This document shows, piece after piece, positions 17,045 to 28,447 of a stretch of DNA of 48,730 nucleotides. Source of the stretch: Polyangia bacterium (lineage in GTDB: Bacteria > Myxococcota_A > Polyangia > Polyangiales > Sandaracinaceae); assembly GCA_030426845.1 (NCBI GenBank), contig JAUHXR010000025.1, positions 1 to 48,730 of the forward strand. The letters are read 5' to 3'. Both the position numbers and the translations under genes were made by a program. The notes beneath the pieces were generated by a model. The model saw nothing but the letters and a program-made list of their open reading frames with translations. It was not told where the DNA came from and did no database searches. Position 1 is the stretch's first letter. Every line of letters begins with the position of its first letter.

Positions 17045-18051
17045 GACAGGGGCTTTCTTTCGTGGACCTGAATCATCCGCAGCCGCCGCATCGGGCGGGG
17101 AATCGGGATCGCCGATCGCCACACCATCTCGAGGCGACGGTCGGAGGGCTCGACGAGGACCGTGTCCAGCATCGGCCTGTGCTCCTGCATTGACCCGTCG
17201 AGCTCGGCGCCGACGTAGAAGGATCGCCGCGGCAGCGCGAACTCGAGAGCCCCGTCGGGGTGCATCCCCAGGACCCTGGCGCGCTCACCACCGCGCAGGG
17301 GCTGCGGCGTGATCATCCACGGCGGTGCCACCTGGTTGTGACGATCGTCGAAGTCCAACGGAGGGAGCGGTTGTCGTGTGTCCTGCCAGGCTTGATCCAT
17401 CGTGCCCGCGTAGCCCAATCGGGGCTGGAAGGTCCGGGGCACAGGCGCGATTCCGGCCGGCCGCGGTCGACTGCGGTGGCTCGCGATCAGGTCGGTCGGG
17501 TCCTCGACGCTCGGTCCCGGCTCGTGGACCAAGGCGCGCCCGTCCACCGCCAGGCCGCGTCCAATCGGGTTCCGATCCTCCATGGCCAGGCGGTCTCCTT
17601 CGTAGTCGGTTCCGCCGAACGCCTCCTCCCACACGAGCGCGCGCGTCGTGAACTCCTCGGGTGGGGTCAACACGATCCCGGTCGCGCCCTCGTACCAGAC
17701 CCGTGGACCGAACACCCGCAGGGCGGTTTTCACGGGGCCAACCTCGATGTAGCAGTCGAGCTCGGTGACCGGCGCGCAGTCAGGGGCCATCGCGTGACCC
17801 ACGACGACGACGTCGGTGCTGGGTTTGCGCAGGCAGACGTCGGCTGGGTACTTGACGCTCTTGCCTTCTTCGCCCCCAGGGACGTCGACGAACCGAACCT
17901 CTGCGTCACGGCCAGACGTGACCGAGCCGTCCTCGTTGATCCAGAAGCGCTCTTTGATCATCACGCTCATGACGAGGCTGCCGTCCACATCCACCAGCGG
18001 GAGGGTCGCGACCGCGGCGTCCGTTCGGGTGTTGAGCGCGGGGAGGTCCAC
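17041..18051 (-). CDS. DUF2169 T6SS adaptor protein
   Basis: A 336-residue protein starting with GTG, matching DUF2169: VMIKERFWINEDG at the N-terminus, VVGHAMAP near residue 85, LVWEEAFGGTDYEGDR near 140, NPIGRG, and a C-terminal VEPSDRRLEMVWR stretch. DUF2169 proteins are cytoplasmic adaptors that load PAAR-like effectors onto VgrG. Its start is one base after the stop of the HEAT-repeat gene and its stop overlaps the ketosynthase-like start. With DUF4150 and DUF3540 present, it almost certainly serves the effector encoded at the end of this operon. Confidence 0.88.
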   Translation of the reverse strand: MDLPALNTRTDAAVATLPLVDVDGSLVMSVMIKERFWINEDGSVTSGRDAEVRFVDVPGGEEGKSVKYPADVCLRKPSTDVVVVGHAMAPDCAPVTELDCYIEVGPVKTALRVFGPRVWYEGATGIVLTPPEEFTTRALVWEEAFGGTDYEGDRLAMEDRNPIGRGLAVDGRALVHEPGPSVEDPTDLIASHRSRPRPAGIAPVPRTFQPRLGYAGTMDQAWQDTRQPLPPLDFDDRHNQVAPPWMITPQPLRGGERARVLGMHPDGALEFALPRRSFYVGAELDGSMQEHRPMLDTVLVEPSDRRLEMVWRSAIPIPRPMRRLRMIQVHERKPLS

Positions 18052-18052
18052 G

Positions 18053-20050
18053 TCAGCTACTCAGTCGGGTTTGCCATCGGCCCGCCGGGAAGCGGCCACG
18101 TCCACTGCTCACCAGCTCTCTCCACTTGGCGATCTGGAGTCGCTGTGAAGGAGCGAACAGATGGGGATCGAAGGGGAGCGAGGACCCCGTCCGCGCCATC
18201 AGCTCCAGGCAGGCCAGCCAGCGCATGTGGTTCTCTGCCGGCGCGACCTCCATCTCCCAGAGGCAGTCGTCCAGGTCGAACACGTGCCCATGACGATATC
18301 GGAGCGAAGGGTCGACCCGACTACGGTGAGCAGTCCACCAGCGCTTCCATACGTCGGCGTCGACGCTCAGCTCTGGCTCGAAGACTGGCCACCGCCGCTC
18401 GCCCGCGAAGGGCAGGTCGTCCTCGCTGTACTCCGGCTCGGGGTCGTCGTCGGTCAGTGTGGCCCCCGTGATCCGTTGCAGCGCTGCGACCGCCGCGATC
18501 TCACCGTCGCTCAGCCGCCCGAGGAGGAAGTCGACGAAGGTCACGCTGCCGTACCACCCTATCGCCTCGTAGAGAGCCGCCGACGGCCCCGTGGCGACCG
18601 CGCTCGCGAGGACGTCCGTCATCGTCTCATCCCCGCACAGTGCCAAGAAGATCGCGGCGCAAGCCCACTCGCCTCGGCCCTCCTCGGTGAGGCGTTGGGC
18701 CTTCCAGCCGGCGGCTCCGATCCCGTGCACCAGCCCAGCCTCGAACCCTGCGATGACGATCGCCTCGTCCTCGCTGGCGAGCATCCAGTTGACGTCACCG
18801 GCGCTCACTCGCGACACCGCTCGGGTGGCCGCGCGGGCGCCCTCGAGTCGCACGGACGGCTCCGGGTCCTTCAGAGCAACCGAGATCTGGTCGGGGTGCA
18901 GGTGCCGGCGCAGGCCCAGTGATCGGAGCGCCACCCGTCGGAGATCGGGCTCGTCGGAGCCGAGCCATCGGCGGAGCTGCGTCTCCGCGCGAGCGTTCGG
19001 CACGTGGGTCCACGCGTCCGCCACCGCGTCGAACACCTCGACGTCGGTCAGGTCGCACGCGCGCGTGAGTCGCGAGATCTGATCGAGCGCGTCGTCGCCC
19101 GCGAGCGAGCCGAACAGGAGCAGCAAACCCCAGAGCATCTCGGGATCGGCGACCGGGCGCTCGTGGAGTCGGCTCACCAGCGCGGGGAGAACCCAATCGC
19201 CGCACGCGAGAATGGCGTCGATGCGCGCGAGCAGCCGATCCTCCACGCCGGCGAGGTCGTTCCAGTCGAAGCCCGCGCCGGGACGACGGATCCTCGACAT
19301 CATCCCGAGCTCGTCGAGGTAGTCGCTCGCCCGCTCCATGAGCACGTCCTCGATCGACCGCTGCACGCCGAACAGCGCCTCGTCGACCTCGTCCGGGGTT
19401 AGTGACCGCGGCGTGGCTGGCTCCTCCCGTGGGTCGGCCCCTTCTGGACGCGGCGCGGCGGGGGTGTCTATCGCATCAGCGAGGTCTTCGGCCTCGCGCG
19501 CCATCCGCTCCAGCTCATCCATGCTGGGAAGCACCGTCGTCTCCGGGAGCACGACCGCTGGGATCTCCAGCTCGACCCGGTCCTCGGTCGGGAACGCCAG
19601 CGCAGGCTGCAGGACCCCGCGCGCGATCGAGACGACCCGCGGTTCCCCGTACGATGCGCGCGGCGTCGCCGGCGCGCCGTCTGCGCGCGGGAGATCAAGC
19701 TCCATCTCCACGGGGGCGTGGAGCGTGCCGTTGAGGATGCCAATGGCCTGGGCGACGAGTCGCATGGTGTCCAGGACAGGGAGGTCCTCGTGCTCACGAA
19801 ACTGAAGCGTCAGGAGCGCCTCGCGCGCACCGGCGAGCGCCTCGCTGCACTCTCGCCGGAAGCTCGCGTAATCGGCGCGCGCTGCCAGCGCCTGGTACAC
19901 GTGACCCAGGGAGCTCGAGACGCGCGCGAGCGCCTCCTCTCGGGGGAACACGCCACCTTCCACCTTCCCCAGCCCGAGCAGCGCGTCGTCGAGGAGGGCC
20001 CTTGCGGCGAGCAGCTCGTGCTCGCGTGCCCGGGGGGACCCACCCGTCAC
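18053..20050 (-). CDS. TIGR02270-type HEAT-repeat protein
   Basis: The GTG at 20050 overlaps the previous stop as GTGA and gives 665 residues; a start 14 codons upstream is possible. The N-terminal third is helical and polar with a disordered Pro/Glu linker. From about residue 240 the chain is made of HEAT-like helical pairs (WVLPALVSRLHERPVADPEMLWGLLLLFGSLAGDDALDQI; LRRVALRSLGLRRHLHPDQISVALKDPEPSVRLEGARAATRAV), followed by the family's closing motif region with WPVFEPELSVDADVWKRWW. TIGR02270 proteins are found in T6SS loci; their role is unknown but scaffold or sorting functions are usual for HEAT folds. Confidence 0.75.
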   Translation of the reverse strand: MTGGSPRAREHELLAARALLDDALLGLGKVEGGVFPREEALARVSSSLGHVYQALAARADYASFRRECSEALAGAREALLTLQFREHEDLPVLDTMRLVAQAIGILNGTLHAPVEMELDLPRADGAPATPRASYGEPRVVSIARGVLQPALAFPTEDRVELEIPAVVLPETTVLPSMDELERMAREAEDLADAIDTPAAPRPEGADPREEPATPRSLTPDEVDEALFGVQRSIEDVLMERASDYLDELGMMSRIRRPGAGFDWNDLAGVEDRLLARIDAILACGDWVLPALVSRLHERPVADPEMLWGLLLLFGSLAGDDALDQISRLTRACDLTDVEVFDAVADAWTHVPNARAETQLRRWLGSDEPDLRRVALRSLGLRRHLHPDQISVALKDPEPSVRLEGARAATRAVSRVSAGDVNWMLASEDEAIVIAGFEAGLVHGIGAAGWKAQRLTEEGRGEWACAAIFLALCGDETMTDVLASAVATGPSAALYEAIGWYGSVTFVDFLLGRLSDGEIAAVAALQRITGATLTDDDPEPEYSEDDLPFAGERRWPVFEPELSVDADVWKRWWTAHRSRVDPSLRYRHGHVFDLDDCLWEMEVAPAENHMRWLACLELMARTGSSLPFDPHLFAPSQRLQIAKWRELVSSGRGRFPAGRWQTRLSS

Positions 20051-20985
20051 TGGACTGGCCAGGAGGTCGGGTCCACGAGTCGGCGACGCCACAGCGCGCT
20101 ACGGTCTTCTTCGAAGAGGTAGCCCCAGAACCGGACGGGGGTCGGCGCCATGCTCTGGTCGAGCGCTCGCGCGACCTCGGCGTATGCGGTCGGGAAGTCG
20201 AGCTGGTTCAGGTCCCCGAGCGACGGCTTCTCTCCCGCGCGTAGCAGCAGGCCATGCTTCGTACGAATTCCCAGGACGTCTTCGCTGAACGCGGCGTTCG
20301 TGAGGCGATCGAGATCGAGCCCCACCTCGTCCGCGAGCGGCGTGCCCACGTGCGTCAACCAGCTCGTGCCGTGGAGCCCTTCATGCGCCGTGAGCGCGGC
20401 CTCCCAGGGGTCCTCCGCGTCCAGGCCGACGAAGCGCTGCGACCAGAGGTAGAAGTGCTCGAACGCGAGCCGCTGGTGCCCGCGATGCCACCGTACGGAG
20501 TAGCCGCCCACGCCTGACAGTGAGGGCCCGAGGTTCGTGAGCTGCAGGGCGAGCTGCATGAGCTCGTTGGGATCCGACTCCGGTGGCAGCGTGAGCTGAA
20601 GGACCGAGGCGCGCTCGCTTCGATCGGGGTCCACCTCCGCGTAGTGGAACGCGGTCTCGGGAGTGTTGGGGTAGTCGGCGATCGTGAACGAGAAGAGGTG
20701 GCGTGGCCGATCGAGCGCGAGCTTCACCGAGCTGAGCTCCTCCAGGTAGTCGCGCGGCTCCTCGACTCGTTGCCACTTTCGTAGCCGGCTACTGGTGAAG
20801 AAGCCGAGGCGCTTGGGATCGACCGCTTCCAAGAACAGGCGGTACGCCTCGGCCGCCCCCTCGCGAGCCCACCACGCGGGCTCCGCCAGGTAGAGCGTCA
20901 GGCCCAGCACCGGCCGCAGGACGACGATATACTCGTTGCTCCTCAGGTGCAGCGGAACGAGGACGTCGTCGGTGAGGCCCAGCAT
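20047..20985 (-). CDS. DUF3396 family type VI immunity-like protein
   Basis: A 312-residue soluble protein that resembles DUF3396, called the type VI immunity family because members neutralise some T6SS toxins. Typical features are VVLRPVLGLTLYL with helix EAYRLFLEAV near the N-terminus, the PRDYLEELSSVKLALDRPRHLFSFTIAD block near 80-105 and the VGGYSVRW strand in the middle. It is the first gene of the 12-gene operon, far from the effector, so in these clusters it may be a structural or loading factor instead. The ATG at 20985 has no obvious ribosome site and lies close to a possible promoter, so the mRNA may be nearly leaderless. Confidence 0.75.
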   Translation of the reverse strand: MLGLTDDVLVPLHLRSNEYIVVLRPVLGLTLYLAEPAWWAREGAAEAYRLFLEAVDPKRLGFFTSSRLRKWQRVEEPRDYLEELSSVKLALDRPRHLFSFTIADYPNTPETAFHYAEVDPDRSERASVLQLTLPPESDPNELMQLALQLTNLGPSLSGVGGYSVRWHRGHQRLAFEHFYLWSQRFVGLDAEDPWEAALTAHEGLHGTSWLTHVGTPLADEVGLDLDRLTNAAFSEDVLGIRTKHGLLLRAGEKPSLGDLNQLDFPTAYAEVARALDQSMAPTPVRFWGYLFEEDRSALWRRRLVDPTSWPVQ

Positions 20986-20999
20986 GCGAACGAGCCGCT

Positions 21000-21028
21000 A
21001 CTCTAGTCACCCCATTTGTGGATAGCAA
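21000..21028 (-). promoter_or_regulatory. Possible sigma-70-type promoter of the T6SS operon
   Basis: On the minus strand TTGCTA and TAGAGT are separated by exactly 17 bases, each matching the -35 and -10 consensus at 4 of 6 positions, and they sit in the AT-richest part of the 93-base gap upstream of the first operon gene. The predicted start of transcription would be within about 10 bases of the ATG. Matches of this quality arise by chance, so this is a suggestion only. Confidence 0.25.
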
Positions 21029-21078
21029 CGCGCCACCTATCCCCCGAATGAGGGGCTGCACCCCGCGGACGGGAGGAG

Positions 21079-22467
21079 CTAGTCGGGTTGGAAGACCCGC
21101 TCCTGGCTGCCGTCGTCGTCGTAGAACATCCCCACCCGGTCGAAGGTGATCGCCCCGAAGGTGTTCACCACGATCGCGAAGACGAGGAGCCCGAGCGAGA
21201 GCTTGCTCGTGAGCCGCCGCCCGCCGAGCGCGAGCAGGACGATGAGCATCGGCATGTAGTCGAGGCTGAAGCGGTAGCCGAACTGGACCCAGCCGCTGTT
21301 CTGGTAGCAGAGGTCCCAGAGCGCCACGAGGCCGGTGCTCAGGAACAGGCCGGTCATCAGCGGGGTGACGCGCCTGGGCCAGAGGACGGGCACGAGGTTC
21401 GGCGAGGTGAACCAGAGCGCGAGCCCGTGGCGGCTGATCGTGAGGTAGGGCGAGGTCGCGCTCAGCCACGGGAGCGAGGCGGCGAAGACCGCGAGGTTCT
21501 TTGAGAGGTAGTGGAGGTTGAACAGGCCCCACTTCTCGATGCGGGGGCGCCAGCGGATCATCAGGAAGCTGTGCCCGAACTCGAACGGGTCGCCGAAGCG
21601 CGCGTGGTTGTGCCACATCGCGAGCGCGCCCACCGCGAGGATCGGGGCGGCGAAGAACGCCGAGCGCCGGATCGTGGACCGCCAGTCGACCTCGCGCAGG
21701 TACGCGCCGAGGCTCCCACCCTCGGCGCCTTCGGGGCGCGTTCCACCCTCGGCCCCCTCGGCGCGGCTGACCCGCATCGCTTCGAGGAGGAAGAACAGCG
21801 CGAACGGCGCGGTGCTCGGGCGGGTGAGGAAGCAGAGGCCGAGCATCACGCCGGCCCCGACGGGGCTCTTCATGCCGATGGTGAAGTAGAGGAACCCGAC
21901 GAGGAGCGCCGACGCGACGACGTGCGCGCTGAACCACACCGAGCCCTGGACGGCGGTGAAGTAGTAGACGCTGCCGAACGCGAAGATCGCGACGAGGACG
22001 AGGTCCTCTTTGACGGTGCGCTCGCTGATCTCTTCCTCGCGCAGGCGCCGCAGCAGCAAGAAAAGCAGGCACGGAGCCAGCCCCGCGAGGAGCGCCCAGA
22101 CGAGCGGGTCCGGGAAGTCGAGGCCGAAGACCGCGACGAACGGCGCCATCACCACCGCGGGGAAGGGCGGGAACGAGACGTACCAGTGCTGATCCGGGTT
22201 GGCCGCGCCGTAGAGCGCGCTCGGCGGGCAGACCGCGGCGTGGGCCGAGTCGAAGCAGGCCCAGTCGTTGAACCCGGGCGGCCGGCCGCCGAGCACCCCG
22301 AGCTCGCCGTTCAGCCAGCTCTGGGCGAGGTGCGCGTAGTGGTTGTTCGGCGACGGCGCGAGCACCCGCGGGCCCGCGGTGACGACGTAGACGAGCGCGC
22401 AGACACCGAAGACCAGCGCCGGCGCGAGGAGCCGCTTCATGCGCGGAGCCGGGGCCGCCTCACTCAC
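21079..22467 (-). CDS. Polytopic membrane protein, GT-C glycosyltransferase-like
   Basis: A 462-residue integral membrane protein with about ten hydrophobic segments, the first directly after MKRLL. The start may be the GTG at 22467 or the ATG at 22440. The first extracytoplasmic loop (NNHYAHLAQSWLNGELG) resembles that of GT-C/PMT-type transferases, which move sugars from lipid carriers, but the acidic catalytic pair usual there is not obvious. A cytoplasmic loop near residue 240 carries a duplicated EGAEGG motif. It is divergent from the penicillin acylase gene and unrelated by strand position to the T6SS operon, from which it is separated by a convergent-free gap of 93 bases on the same strand. 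Confidence 0.7.
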   Translation of the reverse strand: MSEAAPAPRMKRLLAPALVFGVCALVYVVTAGPRVLAPSPNNHYAHLAQSWLNGELGVLGGRPPGFNDWACFDSAHAAVCPPSALYGAANPDQHWYVSFPPFPAVVMAPFVAVFGLDFPDPLVWALLAGLAPCLLFLLLRRLREEEISERTVKEDLVLVAIFAFGSVYYFTAVQGSVWFSAHVVASALLVGFLYFTIGMKSPVGAGVMLGLCFLTRPSTAPFALFFLLEAMRVSRAEGAEGGTRPEGAEGGSLGAYLREVDWRSTIRRSAFFAAPILAVGALAMWHNHARFGDPFEFGHSFLMIRWRPRIEKWGLFNLHYLSKNLAVFAASLPWLSATSPYLTISRHGLALWFTSPNLVPVLWPRRVTPLMTGLFLSTGLVALWDLCYQNSGWVQFGYRFSLDYMPMLIVLLALGGRRLTSKLSLGLLVFAIVVNTFGAITFDRVGMFYDDDGSQERVFQPD

Positions 22468-22568
22468 GGCGGGGGAGGGTAGCGCAATCTCGCCCCTGGG
22501 CGGCGCGCGATGGGCGCCGCTGCTAAGGTCGACTCGCGCGGGGGGACCACCGCGCAGGGAGATGTGGG

Positions 22569-25502
22569 ATGAAGCGATACCTTACGGTGGGCCTCTGGCT
22601 CGCGCTGGCCACGGCCGGCTGTGATGATGGCGACGGCGGCTCCGACGCCGGGATGGACTCCGGCCCTCCGGTCGTCGACGACGGCGGCGACCAGGACGCG
22701 GGGGAGCAGGCGACCCCGCTCACCCTCGAGGGCCTCGACGGAGACGTCGAGGTGATCGTGGACGACCGCGGGATGCCGCACATCTACGCGACGACGATCA
22801 ACGACCTCGCGATCGCCAACGGCTACCTGATGGCCCAGGACCGCTTCATCCAGATGGAGTTCCTGCGTCGCCTCGCGACCGGCCGCATCACCGAGGTGCT
22901 CGGGGTGGTCGACCCGTCGCAGATCGACTCGGACCGCAACTTCCGCTTCCTCGGCCTCGCGCGCGTCGCGCAGGAGACCTACGACGGCCTCGCGGCGGAC
23001 GACCCCTCCAAGCTCTACGTCGACGCGCTCACGTCGGGTATCAACCAGTACATCGAGCGCGTGATCATGGACCCCGAGTACCAGCCGCCCGTCGGCCTCG
23101 AGCTGTTCAACATCATCCGCGCCAACCCGAACTTCGGGCCCTGGTCGCCGGCCGACATCTTCGCGCTCGGCCGCTTCCAGGCGTGGAACCTCAGCTACGA
23201 CGCCGGCGACGACACCGGCCGCACCGAGCGGCTCATGGGCGTGCGCGCGGCGTTCCCGTTCGACGGGGTGGTGGGCAGCGACCCGCCCGACCCGCGCCTC
23301 GCCGACCGCGTGGGTCTCTACGCCGACTTCTTCAGCGAGGTCCAGGCGCGCCGCGTCTACACGCGCACCGGCTTCCCGGACGGCACGACCACCGCCGTGC
23401 GCCCGCCGAACGTCGAGCGCCCGATCCACACGCCGGAGCTCACCGCGGTCGGCCTCGAGCTCGCGCGCCGCGCCAGCGCGTTCTTCGATCGCCTCGACGC
23501 GAACCGCATGAACGTCCGCGACCCGCACATCGGCTCCAACAGCTGGGTCGTCCACGGCGACCACACCGAGAGCGGCAACTCGATCCTCAGCAACGACCCG
23601 CACCTCTCGCTCGTCGCGCCCGGGGTGTGGTGGTACGTGCACCTCAACACCGCCGAGCAGAGCGGCGAGCAGGACATCGACGTCCAGGGCGTCGGCTTCG
23701 CCGCGCTCCCCGGCGTGGTCCTCGGCTACAACCGCGACCTCGCGTGGAGCGCGACCACCACCGGCTACGACGTGACCGACGTCTACGCCGAGCAGGTGAC
23801 CTTTGTGAACGACGGCACGGCCGCCGCCCCGGTGTGGCGCCCGCAGTCGGTCCTCTTCAACGGCTCCCAGGTCGCGCTGACCTCGGTCACCGAGATGATC
23901 GGGACGCCGTCGGGGACCGAGGAGTTCGTGATCTGGCAGGTGCCGCACCACGGCAACATCATCCCGGACACCATCATGCCGCCGACCGTCACTCCGGCGC
24001 CCGACACGGGCGGCACGGCGGTCGGCTCGGCCCTGTCGGTCCGCTACACGGGTGACGTGGTCTCGAACGAGCTCGCGTTCTTCAACGGGCTGTGGACCGC
24101 GGAGTCGATCGACGACGCGATGGCCGCGCAGAACAACTTCGTGTTCGGCGCGCAGAACTTCAGCTTCGTGACCGCGACCGACATCGCCTGGTCGACCCAG
24201 GCCCGCATCCCGCAGCGCTCCGCGGCCGCCTGCTCCTTCGGGATCAGCGCCACGGGTGAGGTCACCGGCACCTCGCCGCTCTTCGTCCTGCCCGGCCAGG
24301 GCGGCTTCGAGTGGGAGTCCGACCTCGACGAGTCGCGCATCCCCCACGACGTGAACCCGACGCGCGGCTACATCGCGACCGCCAACCAGGACAACGTCGG
24401 CGTCACCGACGACGGCAACCCCTGCAACGATACCTACTACCTCGGCGGCGGCTTCGCGGTGGGCTACCGCCAGGGGCGGATCGTCGAGCGCCTCGACGCG
24501 GCGGTCACCGCCGGCGGCATCACCACCGACGACATGATCGAGCTCCAGGCGGAGACCCGCTCGTCGCTCGGCGAGACGATGCGCGACGCGATCGTGGCCT
24601 CGCTCGACCACGCGCTGGGCGATCCGTCGGACGACCCCGCGCTCCAGGCGGCGGTCACCGCGGCCGGCGCGCGGATGAGCGACGTGCAGGACGCGCGTGA
24701 CCGGCTGATGGCGTGGACGCTCGAGACCCCGCACGGGGTCGGCGCGACCGACGCGGCGGTGATCGCCGACAGCATCGCGACGACGATCTTCAACGCGAGC
24801 TGGATCCGGATCGCCAACCTCGCGTTCGGCGACGAGGAGAGCCGGATCGGCCGCGGCATGCCGAGCCAGTACCGCCCGCGCATGCTCGAGTGGTCGCTCA
24901 TGCCGGCCGCGATGCAGGACGGCTTCCTCTACACCTACCGCGCCGACTACAACGGCGTGACCGGCTACAACGACACGGTGGTGTGGGACGACCTCGACAC
25001 CACCGGCGTGACGGAGACGCGCGACGAGCGCGTGCTCAGCGGCGTGCTCGAGGCGCTCACCTGGCTCGAGTCGGAGCTCGGCAGCGACAAGGAGACGTGG
25101 CGCTGGGGCCGCCTGCACGCGGTCCGCTTCGACCAGGTCGTGCCCTCGGCGAGCGGGGTGGACCTGGTGAGCATCCCCCCGAGCAACTCGACCGAGTTCC
25201 CGCTCGGCTTCCCGCGTCACGGCGACTACGGCGCGGTGGACGTGGGCAACTTCAGCACGAGCAGCGGCACGTCGTTCACCCACGGCAGCGGCGCCTCGCA
25301 GCGCCTCGTCGTGGAGATGACCCCGACCGGCCCGCGCCCGTTCAACGCCCTGCCCGGCGGCCAGGTGGAGGATCCGATGAGCCCCCACCACGCCGACGAG
25401 GCGGAGCTCTGGCGGATGAACCAGCAGCCGGCGCTGTACTTCGATCGCGCGGACGTCGAGGCTCACATGGAGTCGACGTTCACGATCACTCCGGCCGACT
25501 GA
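22569..25502 (+). CDS. Penicillin acylase family lipoprotein (Ntn hydrolase)
   Basis: A 977-residue protein with a lipobox (LATAGC) followed by an acidic Gly/Asp linker, so it should be lipid-anchored. The S45 peptidase fold follows: GVEVIVDDRGMPHIYA-type opening (here DVEVIVDDRGMPHIYA), QDRFIQMEFLRRLATGR, and the autocleavage site GSNSWVV with the predicted nucleophile Ser323 at the new beta-chain N-terminus. SNDPHLSL and the C-terminal LAFGDE region also fit. This family hydrolyses amide bonds in penicillins, N-acyl-homoserine lactones and other N-acyl compounds; the substrate cannot be read from sequence. It is single-gene, starting 101 bases from the divergent membrane protein gene. Confidence 0.9.
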   Translation: MKRYLTVGLWLALATAGCDDGDGGSDAGMDSGPPVVDDGGDQDAGEQATPLTLEGLDGDVEVIVDDRGMPHIYATTINDLAIANGYLMAQDRFIQMEFLRRLATGRITEVLGVVDPSQIDSDRNFRFLGLARVAQETYDGLAADDPSKLYVDALTSGINQYIERVIMDPEYQPPVGLELFNIIRANPNFGPWSPADIFALGRFQAWNLSYDAGDDTGRTERLMGVRAAFPFDGVVGSDPPDPRLADRVGLYADFFSEVQARRVYTRTGFPDGTTTAVRPPNVERPIHTPELTAVGLELARRASAFFDRLDANRMNVRDPHIGSNSWVVHGDHTESGNSILSNDPHLSLVAPGVWWYVHLNTAEQSGEQDIDVQGVGFAALPGVVLGYNRDLAWSATTTGYDVTDVYAEQVTFVNDGTAAAPVWRPQSVLFNGSQVALTSVTEMIGTPSGTEEFVIWQVPHHGNIIPDTIMPPTVTPAPDTGGTAVGSALSVRYTGDVVSNELAFFNGLWTAESIDDAMAAQNNFVFGAQNFSFVTATDIAWSTQARIPQRSAAACSFGISATGEVTGTSPLFVLPGQGGFEWESDLDESRIPHDVNPTRGYIATANQDNVGVTDDGNPCNDTYYLGGGFAVGYRQGRIVERLDAAVTAGGITTDDMIELQAETRSSLGETMRDAIVASLDHALGDPSDDPALQAAVTAAGARMSDVQDARDRLMAWTLETPHGVGATDAAVIADSIATTIFNASWIRIANLAFGDEESRIGRGMPSQYRPRMLEWSLMPAAMQDGFLYTYRADYNGVTGYNDTVVWDDLDTTGVTETRDERVLSGVLEALTWLESELGSDKETWRWGRLHAVRFDQVVPSASGVDLVSIPPSNSTEFPLGFPRHGDYGAVDVGNFSTSSGTSFTHGSGASQRLVVEMTPTGPRPFNALPGGQVEDPMSPHHADEAELWRMNQQPALYFDRADVEAHMESTFTITPAD

Positions 25503-25528
25503 GCGCGCCCCAAGCAGGCGGCGCGCTC
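25501..25528 (+). terminator. Hairpin at the stop of the penicillin acylase gene
   Basis: A perfect 9-bp stem, GAGCGCGCC (25501-25509) with GGCGCGCTC (25520-25528) and a 10-base loop, begins inside the TGA stop. No T-run follows, so it may act as an mRNA 3' end stabiliser or a weak terminator. Confidence 0.45.
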
Positions 25529-25710
25529 ACCCCGTGCCCCTGCCCCTGCCCGCGACCCCCAACCCGAGCCCCTACCCTGGGGCGAGGGAAGGGGGTCGTC
25601 GGCGTTTGGGGCGTCGTGCAGCGGGCTGGCTCTCGGCTCCCTCGCGGCTCCCTCGCGCTTGCTCTCAGGCTCTGAGTGGGCTCGGGCGCGGGCAAGGGCG
25701 GTTGCTGTCT
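25529..25710. other. Convergent intergenic spacer with C-rich low-complexity DNA
   Basis: Between two convergent genes lie CCCCTG-type hexamers (about 25536-25550), an imperfect palindrome CCCTGGGGCGAGGG and direct repeats of GGCTCCCTCGCG near 25635. No gene or RNA is visible. Confidence 0.5.
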
Positions 25711-26400
25711 CTACAAGCCTGCCACCCACTGCGAGCTCGCTTCGGCTTGGTCCAGCAAGCTCCCCGGCGTCACCGTCGCCCGGTAGCGCGCCAAGGACAC
25801 CGTCCCCGCGTCGCACCGCGCCCCCGGCAGGCTCGGCTCGCCGCCGTCCACCGGGACGCTCGCGTCGCAGGTGTCCTCGAGGGTGAAGACCTCCGCCCCG
25901 CCCTCGCGCCCGGTGATCGTCAGGCGCGTCGGGTGCGCCGCCGCGCCGGGGCCGCCGAACACCGTCACGGTCGCCGGTTGGCCGTCGAGGTTCGCCGCCA
26001 TGCGGGACGTGATCTCGGGCGGATCGGGCGCGCAGGCGACGCCGGTCGAGGCCGCCGCGTAGACGCGCATCGGCGCGCCGCCCCGCACCTCGACGTCGCG
26101 CAGCTCGATCGTGCACCGCGCCTCGCGCCCGGTCAGCGGTTCGAAGGCGCTGACCGCCGGGTCGAGCCGCACGGTGAACGTGAGCTCCAGGGTGAGCCCC
26201 AATCCGGGCCCGGCGTCGCTCGAGCCGGCGTCGCTCGAGCCGGCGTCGCTCGAGCCGGCGTCGCTCGAGCCGGCGTCGCCCGAGCCAGCGTCGTTCCGCC
26301 CCGCGTCGCCCGCGGCCGCGTCGCTCGGGCCCGCGTCGGGCGCCGTCGGGCCGCCGCACGCGAGCAGCAGGGAGGCGAGGGCGGGCACGAGCGGGCGCAC
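25711..26400 (-). CDS. Lipoprotein with a Ser/Asp/Ala/Gly five-residue repeat region
   Basis: About 229 residues from the GTG at 26400, or 225 from a GTG four codons later with better spacing from GGAGG. The N-terminus (LVPALASLLLACGG) is a lipoprotein signal with lipobox Cys near 15. It is followed by eight units of a five-residue repeat ending in DAG, encoded by a 15-bp tandem repeat (26213-26332). The C-terminal domain is strand-rich with several Cys (ARCTIELRDV, GVACAPDPPE, LEDTCDASV, GARCDAG) and should be a small disulphide-bonded domain outside the inner membrane. Function is unknown. The longer frame reaching 27174 is a shadow of the kinase gene. Confidence 0.65.
   Translation of the reverse strand: MRPLVPALASLLLACGGPTAPDAGPSDAAAGDAGRNDAGSGDAGSSDAGSSDAGSSDAGSSDAGPGLGLTLELTFTVRLDPAVSAFEPLTGREARCTIELRDVEVRGGAPMRVYAAASTGVACAPDPPEITSRMAANLDGQPATVTVFGGPGAAAHPTRLTITGREGGAEVFTLEDTCDASVPVDGGEPSLPGARCDAGTVSLARYRATVTPGSLLDQAEASSQWVAGL
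26213..26332 (-). repeat. 15-bp in-frame tandem repeat, eight units
   Basis: The unit GCGTCGCTCGAGCCG (plus strand) is repeated exactly four times from 26213 to 26272 and continues as four diverged units to 26332. It encodes the SSDAG-type linker just after the lipobox. Confidence 0.9.
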
Positions 26401-26485
26401 CCTCCGAGGATAGCCCTGGCGTCGGGTCCGGCTACGATCCCGAGCGGTTGGGCGATCGACGAACGGATCCGGTATCCTGCCGGAG

Positions 26486-28443
<1,958 letters not shown>

Positions 28444-28447
<4 letters not shown>

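Noticed and set aside
21000-21040. Sigma-54 promoter upstream of the T6SS operon
   Set aside because: A GG and a GC element are present on the minus strand (TGGCGCGTTGC) but their spacing is too short.
22464-25466. 1000-residue open frame opposite the penicillin acylase gene
   Set aside because: Arg/Ala/Val/Asp-biased antisense shadow of a recognisable gene, a normal effect of very high GC3.
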